From positions 930,001 through 994,000 of the forward strand of contig BEDY01000004.1 in the NCBI GenBank assembly GCA_002335605.1: a DNA stretch of 64,000 bases, read 5' to 3'. A model generated the notes under the pieces. The model was not told where the DNA came from. It made no database searches and worked only from the letters and a program-made list of their open reading frames with translations. The stretch is from Prillingera fragicola (taxonomy: Eukaryota; Basidiomycota; Tremellomycetes; Trichosporonales; Trichosporonaceae). Shown piece after piece: positions 55,831 through 64,000 of this stretch; position 1 is the first letter of the stretch; every line of letters starts with the position of its first letter. The translations under genes were made by a program, and so were the position numbers.

Positions 55831-57520
55831 TCAAGCCGAGCCGTTGCCGTTGCCGTTCGCGTGGCCGTTGCTGCCTGGCGCGATCTGGAGAATCTTCTCC
55901 ATCTTGGCGAGGCCAACGAGGAGGTTGTCCCGTGCCACACTAAAGGTGACGCGGTACCAGCCAGCCACGGGGTTGTGGTATGCTGTTCCGGGAGCGACGT
56001 AGACGCCGCCATCGAGAAGGCGCTGGAACACCTTCATCTCCTCTGGTGCAGTGGTGAACCCCAGGCGAGCGCCGAGGTTAACCCACAGAAAGTTGCCAGC
56101 ATTGCTAGGTGCCACAGGGACGCCGCGCTCCTCAAACCAGTCGCGGACCAAGGCAGCCGCCTCGCCGAGACGTTCCTTGTTGAGCGCCATAAACTTTGGC
56201 AGGACCTCGTTGTCGCTCAGAAGCGAGCTCCAGATGACGTCGGCGGGCGAACTAATCTTCATCAACATGCTGGTACCTGCCATGGCGCGCAGGAGGAGCG
56301 GGTTGGCTTGCGAGATGAGCGAACCGACGCGCAGGCCGTTGGCGCAAAAGTCCTTGCTCATGCCGTAGACGACGTGCAGGCGGGCCTTGTCAAAGGCCAT
56401 GCCGAGCTCGCGCTCGACGTTGAGAGACAGCATTGAAGTGAAAGGAACAGCGTGGGGGAAGCTGGGGTTGTCGTAGACACTCATGGCGTAGATCTCGTCG
56501 CTGACGAGGTGCAAGTCGCGCTCCTCGCAGAAGCGGGCGTAGGCCAGCAGCGTCTCACGGGAGTAGGTCCTGCCCAAGGGGTTGTGGGGGTTGCACAGAA
56601 TAACAGCACGAGTCCTGATACCCTCGGCAGCGAGCTCGTCCATCTTCCGCTCAAACGCCTGCATGGCCTCGGGGGCGAACGCGCCGTCGCCCTCGGGGAG
56701 CTCAACGGGGACAAGACGAATACGTGCGCGGCCGACAAGGTCACGGTCAAAACCGGTGTAGTAAGGGCCAGCGAGAAGGACTGCCTCACCCTCGTCCATG
56801 AGGGTGTGGAAGAGCTGGTCGAGGACGGCTGAGCAGCCGACGCCAGTAATGATGTGGTCGGGCGTGACTTCCTCGGCGGGGTTGAAGTAGCTAGTTGTCA
56901 GCAGTGAGCAAATTGGGGGCTACTCACTTGTTGAAGAAGCCGGCGAGCGCGTTGCCGATCCTTCGGCTACCCCACAGGCTGTCGCCGTAGCTCAAGTCTG
57001 AGGCGACAAAGTTCTTGGCAAATGCCTGGGTGAAGTACTCGAGGCACTCCTTCTCGAGAAGAAAGTTCTCTGCGACACCGAGCGAGACGATACCCTTGGG
57101 GTTGGACTTGCAGTTGTACTGGTCCTTGAACAGACAGCTGAAGCGCTCAATGAGAGGTCCAGCGTCAGGTCCACCGGTAGCGCGGTCACTAAGCTTGGGG
57201 CCAAGGTAGATCCTCCGCTGCTCCTCGCGCGTGCCGAGTGCGCTCGACGCGGGTGGCGCAGGCGGCGCGGGGAAGCGCGCCTTGACGGGCCCACTGGGTG
57301 AGGTCGAGCTCGGCGAGAGCGACGACATGTTGAGGTTGGTCAGGCATGAGATGAGAGTGGGGGTGGGGAGCGGGGTGGGGAGCGGCGAGAGGCCCGACGC
57401 GGGGTCGAGCGACAGACGGGAGGGGGGAGAGCCCGCCTTAGGAGGCGAGGTCGCGTCGCCATTCGCAGCCTTGCGGTTCTGGAACGACGACGGGGGTACA
57501 GCGATGGCACTGGGGGACAT
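55831..57520 (-). CDS. Class I aminotransferase, ACC-synthase-like
   Basis: PLP enzyme. Exons 56928-57520 and 55831-56890 with a 37-nt intron; 550 aa. The Ser/Pro-rich N-terminal extension of about 110 residues is absent from plant ACC synthase. The fold has GIVSLGVAEN, then YFNP, GVGCSAVLDQLFH, AGPYYTGFDRDL, NPHNPLGRTYS, SDEIYA and the PLP lysine in GMSKDFCANGLRVGS (about Lys377). This is the set seen in fungal 1-aminocyclopropane-1-carboxylate synthase-like proteins, most of which do not make ethylene precursor; a transamination or lyase role is as likely. Start chosen at 57520 (ACATGG); an ATG at 57604 is the alternative. Confidence 0.9.
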
Positions 57521-58172
57521 GGTGGCGCGTAGTGTCGGTAGAGGTGTGGGAGCGGCCTGGTGATGGGACTGGTTAAGAAGACGATCCACAGAGTTGGGGA
57601 GCAACGATCAAAGACACGTTGGCATTCGCGTCTTTTGTAGCTCGTTACCTTGTCGATGCACCTCCCCCACGCCAGAGGCTCCCCTTGGTGTGACATGGCA
57701 GATATTTTGCAGCTACGCGCTGGGGAGAGTAGCAGAGGTCAACAACAGAGTGACCATGCGGGTCAGGTGGTTGATACATTCGGAATCATTAACAGTTCCA
57801 AGCGCCTCGGAGCATGCCGTCTCCACCACAGCCCACCTCCACCCCCACCCTGGGGCGCAGGGTGGCCATTTGCCACCCAAATGGACTACATTCATCTAAA
57901 AGTGCCTCCCTGATAAGCTTGATTGTGGGGACGCCAGGGACCCGACCGGTCACGCTCAATTCGGATCGCTCTGAAACTTAACATCAAGCTTCGTATTTTG
58001 TCGGGCTCCGCCGCCTTCAGCCGCTATCTAGTGGAAATCACGCGCATGAAAGATACGAACAAGATATCAAGAATCCACACACTACCTCCACATCTGGAAC
58101 TGATTCCCGAGCTCGGCTGGGACAGAATGGCGAGCACAAGTGCAGGCAATACATGGCTTACGCCGAGTTCTC
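57521..58172. other. Intergenic region
   Basis: 652 bp: the aminotransferase promoter and the 3' end of the next F-box-like gene. It contains a CCACCCCCACCC-rich patch near 57838. No gene seen. Confidence 0.5.
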
Positions 58173-59345
58173 TTACAACTCGGTCTCCGGCTTGAGTACA
58201 CATGTACACCCAACCACCTCGCGCATCCTCTTCTCCCCCTCTTTACGTGAGAGGAACTCGAACTTGGGCAAAGGATGCGGCGCGAGACACTCCTCAGCCC
58301 GTGCTTCGAGCAACCTCCACATGTCGGCTGGCTCAGTGTTCACAGGCAGCCCCACCCACTCTGGTGGCCAGTCTTCCATTGGCCAGTTGATGAATGTGAC
58401 GCTCGTCTGAGCCTCGCCAATGAGGCCGAGCAGCTCGGCAAGCCAGCCCCAAACAATAGGCTCGCCATCCATCATCGGACAAGGCGTTGAGAGCGGCTGG
58501 TGTCGCTTGGGCGGCGCGACATGTGCCACCAGGTCGAACACAATGTATAGCTCTTGCAGGCCCTGCATCTCGATGCCGCACCATCCCCGCTTCCATCCAG
58601 TGTTCACGCCGTCATGCGCGACGTGCACGATTCCGCGCGAGATCCACTTGGGTATCGAGGTCGTCTTGCGGCCTCCAACACCTCGGCACATGTTTGTGTA
58701 GCCGACGAACACGGGCTCTGCCTTGCGTGGCTTGGCTCCCCCCTGAGCGCGCGCCTTCCACCCACGGCCACGCCCCACCGCAGGAGGCGGAGCTCGAGTC
58801 GCGGGACCTAGGACGTTGTGCCTCCGCGCACACCACAGCATGTTCTCCCGTCCGACGGGCGTTGGGATCGGGTACGGCAGGTGACGAATCACGCGCAAGT
58901 CCTCGAGGTCCTCAAAGTATGGGAACGCGGCACCAAAGTCAAAGCCCAGGAGGTCGACAGCGTTGACGTGCTCTAGCACTCCCACGGGAGTGTCTGGGAT
59001 CGTCTCGTCGTCGAGCTGCGAGTCATCGACATAAGTCGCCGCCACTTTACCGAGGGGCGATGAAGCGGCGACAAATGGGGCAATGACTCCCTCGTTGGGG
59101 ACCAGGATGTGGCAAACAACCAAGTTGTCAATGTAGCTGCGCATGTGCTTGGACGTGGCGCGCAAAGCCAGGAGAGTGTTCTGCGGCGCAATGTCAATGA
59201 CCTGCTCGATGACATGCCAGAAGGCTCGGTGATCAAGGACGACGTCGGGTGTCACTGCGCGCTTCCGCTTGGGCGGAGGCTTTGCAGCTTCTTCCGCATT
59301 GCGCTTGGCGGAAGAGCGTGTCATGCGCGCCGTGCGGCGCATCAT
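58173..59345 (-). CDS. F-box-like protein, lineage family member 4
   Basis: Single exon, 390 aa. The basic N-terminus (KPPPKRKRAV) looks like a nuclear localisation signal. The motif at about 35-75 reads VLDHRAFWHVIEQVIDIAPQ, then LLALRATSKHMRSYIDNLVV, matching members at 35013, 37353 and 39144, though the usual Thr-Cys is Thr-Ser here. VNAVDLLGFD and GLQELYIVFDLVAHV are shared blocks. It lies 18 kb from the other three. Confidence 0.7.
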   Translation of the reverse strand: MMRRTARMTRSSAKRNAEEAAKPPPKRKRAVTPDVVLDHRAFWHVIEQVIDIAPQNTLLALRATSKHMRSYIDNLVVCHILVPNEGVIAPFVAASSPLGKVAATYVDDSQLDDETIPDTPVGVLEHVNAVDLLGFDFGAAFPYFEDLEDLRVIRHLPYPIPTPVGRENMLWCARRHNVLGPATRAPPPAVGRGRGWKARAQGGAKPRKAEPVFVGYTNMCRGVGGRKTTSIPKWISRGIVHVAHDGVNTGWKRGWCGIEMQGLQELYIVFDLVAHVAPPKRHQPLSTPCPMMDGEPIVWGWLAELLGLIGEAQTSVTFINWPMEDWPPEWVGLPVNTEPADMWRLLEARAEECLAPHPLPKFEFLSRKEGEKRMREVVGCTCVLKPETEL

Positions 59346-60011
59346 GTTGGGCAGTTGGGGAACTGGTGGGGAAGGAGAGTGGGTGAAAGAAGACGGGTTG
59401 GGCTGGGAGACGATTGTTTATCAGTACCTGGTAAAGGATGTTTACGTAAGTTTCCCTCGTTGTCATACGTCTTGCTCCTTGGCGACGAGAGGAAGAAGTT
59501 GGACCGTCCAAAGTGGAGGCTAGCTTCCGTTGTCTCCCAGGATCTCTGTCTGTTGGTATGTTGGCAAGAGATTATAAGATTGTCAGTAGATCAGGTCGTG
59601 ACTGCTTTTCCTTTACCCTGCCGAGATTGCCGAGTACATATCAGCCACATTTAATTTGAAAGCCAGGCAGAGCTACGCAGACAAAATCTCCTTGGGCCCT
59701 CATGCACCTGTTGTCATGAGCTAAGCATAAAGGAGTGTTGGGACTGTAGGGGAGTCTCGGCCGTTACTTGACCTTCAATGCGAACTGGGCTATGGTACAG
59801 TAGTGAGGAATGAGTGCAGTTCGTTGCCCTCAGATCTGCGTGTGAGTGGGTCTTCGTGCTCGTGTGCCACTCTCACTCTGTATCTGGCAGGAGAGTGCCA
59901 GATGGTTGGAATGAAAGAGCTGGTTCTGAGCCATGTACATGCATGTACCGCAAGGTAAGCAGTAAGGTGCAACTTGCTACAACATTCTGCTCCTAGAATG
60001 CCCTTGTGGCT
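59346..60011. other. Intergenic region
   Basis: 666 bp upstream of F-box-like member 4 and downstream of the His-rich frame. No supported gene or repeat. Confidence 0.5.
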
Positions 60012-60593
60012 TCAACGCCCCTCCCGCTCATACACATGCCTCACAGTGTGCGTCTCCAACATGGTTGGATGCCCGTTAGGTCTGCGGCTGTACGAAGTGG
60101 ACGAGTGCTGAGGACGAATGGGGAGCAACGGTTGTGGCACAGTCACTACTTGGTGGTGGCGTTGCTCATGAGAAGGGTGCCCGTACTGGTCAACACGCAG
60201 AAGGTGCTCTTCACCGGGCAGCGTGTGGAACCCTCCAGGAATCATATGATGCTGCAAGAGCGGTGCTGATTGCGAACGCGGAGGGGGTGGGATTGCCAGT
60301 CGGTGGCCATGCTGCCGGTCATGGGCCGAGCGATGCCGGTGGTCGTGGGTATAGCCGGTCTGGGTTGTCGCGTGGTAGCCAGCATTGTGGGACGAGTGAG
60401 GGTGCTGACTAGTTGCCCCACTGACGTCGACTGCTGAGTGGGTCGAAACATGTGCTGGCGAAGTGTGCCTTTGGTTGTGGTGGCGGTGAACGCTTGGCGA
60501 AGCACGTTCAACTCTGTCGTGGCGTGTATGCGTGTCGCCAAGGTCGCCGTGCACAGGCATTTCCCCATCAGGTGACTGATTGTGGTGGGGCAT
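60012..60593 (-). CDS. His-rich hypothetical protein
   Basis: Single exon, 193 aa, beginning MPHHNQSPDGEMPVHGD. About one residue in six or more is His, spread through HRHHNQRH, THDHRHRSAHD and EQRHHQ. There is no signal peptide, membrane segment or known domain. It may be an authentic metal-binding orphan, or a chance frame in a CAC/CAT-rich stretch. Uninterrupted length and a clean start favour the first only slightly. Confidence 0.4.
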   Translation of the reverse strand: MPHHNQSPDGEMPVHGDLGDTHTRHDRVERASPSVHRHHNQRHTSPAHVSTHSAVDVSGATSQHPHSSHNAGYHATTQTGYTHDHRHRSAHDRQHGHRLAIPPPPRSQSAPLLQHHMIPGGFHTLPGEEHLLRVDQYGHPSHEQRHHQVVTVPQPLLPIRPQHSSTSYSRRPNGHPTMLETHTVRHVYEREGR

Positions 60594-61024
60594 TGCGAGT
60601 AGAGTTGTTAAGAGGCATTCGTTGAGCTTTGTGGTGAGCTGTTATATATGTATCGAGCCCGGCTGTGGGTTCGGTGCGAGAACCAACCCGTTCACATCAC
60701 ATTGCTGTGCCAGGTATCGACCCCAAAGACAGGTGGCGCATGCAAGATTCAAATACGTCGTAGACATCGCGTGGGACCTTCTCTGTTGAACGAGCGGATG
60801 CATGACAATAGGTACAACTGAATCCCAGAGGGGTATGTGTATAACATGCAGTATGCTGCGAAAGGGGAACGACCCACGGTCCATGGTCCATAGCTGCCAG
60901 GGTTGGTGTGGTATATGCATGTACAGCGTGAAGTGGGACTCGACGTCGAGTTGGTGGAGCGAGGCCTTAGAGCACAGGGCGCCAGTCCATGGTTTCTAGG
61001 ATGAGATGCAGAACCAAGGCCTTG
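60594..61024. other. Intergenic region
   Basis: 431 bp between two minus-strand frames; nothing recognised. Confidence 0.5.
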
Positions 61025-62377
61025 TTATTGATAAGCTAGAAGCTTCTCGAGTTCCTGGATACGGGCGTTGAACTTGGCCGCGTCGCTTGCGTAAGACTCT
61101 TGCAAGTCAGCTATCTTCTGCTTGTGCTGTGCGTCACGGGCAGCCAGATCGGCGAGGTGCTCCGCATGAGCGGCGACCTCTGAAGCACTCGCAAGTCCCA
61201 TATTGCGGGCAAAGCGACCCCGGAAGCTGTCTGGAAGAGATCGTGGATAATCTTCGGCGCACTCGACGGCCTTAGCTGTCCCGTTCATCCACACGAAATC
61301 ATCCTTGCGGAGAGCTAAAGCGTTGTCATGGCCACCTCGCCACCCGTGTTCGACAGTCCCTCCCGAAAAGTCATCCGAGTAGGCGCGAGGGCGGCAGATA
61401 TTGTCCCAGTCAATTAACGCATGCTCTGACGCTGGTGATGAGGCTTCGGTCGGCGTGAGAGTGCTGGAATCACTTGAAGCAACGCGCTCAAGATGGGCTT
61501 CTTGTGCGCGGAGGCCCCAGGGTGAACTGTCGCCCTCCGCGCGCGAGCAAGCTCCGGCATGGAACAGGGGAGAGAGAGGTCGTTGTGTGTAGGCGCTTGG
61601 GTTGTTGCCATCGTGATAAAAGGATGTGAGCGGTGGAAGTGTAGCCAACGCGGCAGATTGAGGGCGAGAGGGCGACTTGCGAGACGGGTCCTTGACGACG
61701 GCAGGTCGAGCCTGAGAACCCCCAAAGGAGCAACGATTTTTTCCGCACGGACGACACACTCGGCGAGGAGTGGATGGGTTTGCCTCTATAAAGCAGCGCC
61801 AGTGCTGAGATACGCAACGCTGACACCGTTCCTCGGGGACTACCTCGACCAAGGTGGGGTCACACTCGTAGACTTTCTGAAATGTCAGCAATGTCTCCAA
61901 AGGCACAGCTCACCTCCTTCTGAAGCTTTCCCGAGTCGCGCCTGGAAAATAGCTTTTGGCGACGAGCAACCTCGGCCATTGTCATCGAACAGTCGTCGTC
62001 CGCTGAACGTTTGAGACTTGACGACGAGGGCGAGCCGAAAGGCGATGAGCGTTCAGACTGTGCGCGTGCGGACATCGACGGAGGTGGCGAGGATCCCGAG
62101 ACTAGGCTGTAATCTTGAGATGAGGCCAGAATGAGTGACGGCGGACGAAACTCGAAACCAGCGCTACTCTATCAGCTGCTAGGCGGGGTCGGTTTAAAGC
62201 TTACGAAGGTAGCTTGTGGGCGTAGCTTTCCGGCTCAGTCTTCCAGTAGACGCCCTGTGACTGAGGGCGAGGAAGAGTGGGTGTGCGGTATGTGGATTGG
62301 TGCCCTGACAAGCGCCGAGGAACAACGATGTGCCCGCTCCTGTTTCGTTCAAACGACATGGGACGAGGCCTGTACAT
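61025..62377 (-). CDS. Variant zinc-cluster protein with C-terminal coiled coil
   Basis: Exons 62205-62377, 61914-62106 and 61025-61876 (introns 98 and 37 nt); 405 aa with the chosen start. Across residues 140-171 six cysteines form CQRC-x6-C-x12-C-x2-C-x4-C (Cys140, 143, 150, 163, 166, 171). This is a Zn2Cys6-like DNA-binding cluster with a shorter last loop than the classical CX6-8C. A Ser/Pro-rich middle and a heptad-like helix at the end (HKQKIADLQESY, then ARIQELEKLL) suggest a dimerising transcription factor. The start is uncertain: the frame is open to an ATG at 62530, but a TATAAA at 62457-62462 and a C/T-rich leader favour 62377. Confidence 0.65.
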
Positions 62378-63085
62378 GTGCAGTAAGAGGTTTGAAGCAG
62401 GGAAAGATGATATGTGATGGGGAGGCAACAGACACGGGCCGTTGACTTCTGCTTGCTTTATACAGCCTTGAGCTGTGTTGATGAGGAGGCTCCAAGTGGG
62501 GTTTTCAATGGACGGGTAGGTCTGTGCCATAGCTGACGCTGGTGGCGCTGGAATGCCGGCGGTGGACGTGACCTCGCCGTACTAGAGCTGTGGAGCCAGC
62601 CGATCCAGACCATCACGGCGCGTCAGTAGCTTGGGTCCTACCCCTCTAAGGTTGCGCAAGGTCCATCTACCGTGTGTGGAAAGGAACGTGTGTGGCGCTG
62701 GTGAGAGTGCAAGTGAGTGCAATCGAGGCTGAGAGGCTTTGCGGATTGCAGGGAACGCGCCTCGTGTCAGTAGTCTGGGCCACAACAATGTTGTAAGCAG
62801 GCGAAGGGGAACGACCCCATCCTTCTATGCAGGGTCAGAAGAGCAGACTGGAATGCGATGTTCTGGATGTGGCCGGTGAACAGACCAAGAGCGAACAAGA
62901 AAGGAAGGAAGGGTGTCGCGGGAGGTCCTTGCTTCACCATGAGATCATTGAACTAGGCACAAGGTTTGCTTCCGGATTCGTCCAAGATCAGTTGCCACCC
63001 GTTATCAGCAAGGACCATTCTTGTCGTTTGCCCAGTGTCCCATACGTCCCAAACCTCATAATCCGAGTGGTCAGCCTAGGCCAAA
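62378..63085. other. Divergent intergenic region
   Basis: 708 bp between the zinc-cluster and Yippee genes, presumably with both promoters. Small frames are present on both strands, none with motifs. Confidence 0.5.
62457..62462 (-). promoter_or_regulatory. Putative TATA box of the zinc-cluster gene
   Basis: TATAAA on the minus strand, 80 bp upstream of the chosen ATG and followed by a pyrimidine-rich leader. If the ATG at 62530 is used instead, this motif is coding. Confidence 0.4.
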
Positions 63086-63946
63086 ATGTCTGAGCCAGCA
63101 TCTGCAACTCCACCTGAAGCACCTCCTGTTGTCTCCAAGCTCAACCTGCACCACCTGCCACCCAACACACCGGTGTTCTCATGTGCCAAGTGCTCTGAAG
63201 TGCTCGTGCGTCCTGTGGGAATTTCCTTCACCCCTCCTCCCCTGAAGTGTTCTATGGTTCACTGAAGAACACTTTAAAAACATTGAGCTTGGGCCCAGAA
63301 TTAGGCCGAGAACATTGCTGGACGTCAATGCGAATGGCGGCTGACGACTGGGCAGGCACTACAGGATGAATTGGTGTCCAAGGCGTTTATGGGGAGGTCT
63401 GGGCGCGCATAGTACGTGTCGGGATCTCAGGAGTGCCAGAAGAGCTAAAGGAATCAGTCTAATGAACTCGACTATCAACACCAATCTTGGCAAACGAGAG
63501 GACCGTAAGCTCATGTGAGGACTTCTTTGCGGATGGCTGGCGGCCTCCCAGAGTCAGCTGCACTATACTGACATAAACAGGACTGGCAAGCACACCGTTG
63601 CCGACCTTTTGTGCGCAGCATGTGGCGCAGAGCTAGGTTGGATGTACATCAAAGCACCAAACGGAGAGCAGCGCTACAAGGAAGGTGAGTGTTATCGGTG
63701 GGAACTCGTTCGCGTCTGGGCGTGCACTTCCAGGCGGTAAATCAGAGTCTGATCGTATCGACTGTGGCTGGCTGGGACGGCTCTTCTCCCTTGTGAGAGG
63801 TTTTTGCTTCTCAAGAGGCCTGGAGATCTGCTTGGGATGTCAGTCTGGCCCGGCCTGGTCGGAAACAAGAGTCGATGCGGACGCTGACGCGCACAGGCAG
63901 GTACATTCTCGAGGAGGCGAACATTGTCAAGGAGAATGGATGGTAG
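63086..63946 (+). CDS. Yippee/Moh1-family zinc-binding protein
   Basis: Five exons: 63086-63205, 63365-63411 (47 nt), 63458-63514 (57 nt), 63581-63684 and 63897-63946; introns 159, 46, 66 and 212 nt; 125 aa. The Yippee fold is complete only after splicing: FSCAKCSEVL (Cys33/36), DELVSKAFMGRSGRAYLMNS, NLGKREDRKLMTGKHTVADL, LCAACGAELGWMYIKA (Cys86/89), and YKEGRYILEEANIVKENGW. The four cysteines bind zinc in a beta-tent fold. Yeast Moh1 is linked to stationary-phase survival and GID ubiquitin ligase biology; the role here is unproven. Confidence 0.92.
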
Positions 63947-64000
63947 TGTGACGGCACACGCCATCCGCGGCGCCACGCTCTCGCTCGCAAGTGTTAGTTG

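Noticed and set aside
1..64000. tRNA, rRNA, snoRNA, CRISPR arrays, transposons with terminal repeats
   Set aside because: I looked for B-box-like GGTTCGA sequences in tRNA context, long inverted or direct terminal repeats and regular spacer arrays, and found none convincing. A tRNAscan-SE or RepeatModeler run would be decisive.

Overview
The window is nuclear DNA of a filamentous or yeast-like basidiomycete. Genes carry many very short introns (often 34-60 nt) with GTGAGT-type donors, CTGAC/CTAAC branch sites close to the acceptor, and pyrimidine-rich leaders. The protein set (Stt4, Jac1, Tim17, Rpb8, Thi6, vigilin, Hem12) is typically fungal. A Tremellomycete, possibly of the Trichosporonales, is my inference from gene style. 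No database search was made. There is no rRNA, recognisable tRNA, CRISPR array, plasmid or prophage.

Left part (1-17 kb) is dense housekeeping DNA. It holds a PI 4-kinase (STT4, probably cut by the window start), the Fe-S co-chaperone JAC1/HSCB, the inner-membrane translocase TIM17, RNA polymerase subunit RPB8, a CFA20-domain protein, the RNase P subunit RPR2/RPP21, the mitoribosomal protein uL29m, a PWWP-domain chromatin reader with seven exons, and a BIG1/VOA1-type ER membrane protein. Several neighbours serve mitochondria (JAC1, TIM17, uL29m), but they are not an operon.

Middle part (17-40 kb): a 2.5-kb gene-free stretch with a 53-bp tandem repeat is followed by a TRP/FLC-like channel, a large Ser-rich F-box-like protein, a phytanoyl-CoA dioxygenase-family oxygenase, bifunctional THI6, a 13-KH-repeat vigilin (SCP160), and HEM12 with a GC-AG intron. 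Next come three F-box-like genes of one divergent family, with a small Dabb stress protein between the first two.

Right part (40-64 kb) is looser. A 2.7-kb gene-poor region carries a tandem duplication. After it come an ECL1-type zinc protein with a large disordered tail and a long upstream region, a His-rich fasciclin protein, a 1,057-residue Ser-rich protein, an ACC-synthase-like aminotransferase, a further F-box-like gene, a His-rich orphan, a variant zinc-cluster protein with a coiled coil, and a five-exon Yippee gene.

The most notable observation is the CFA20-domain gene (9324-10362, minus). This fold is best known from cilia and centrioles, yet the genome looks like that of a fungus without flagella. 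Splice structures were worked out by hand from consensus sites and frame continuity; none is backed by transcripts.
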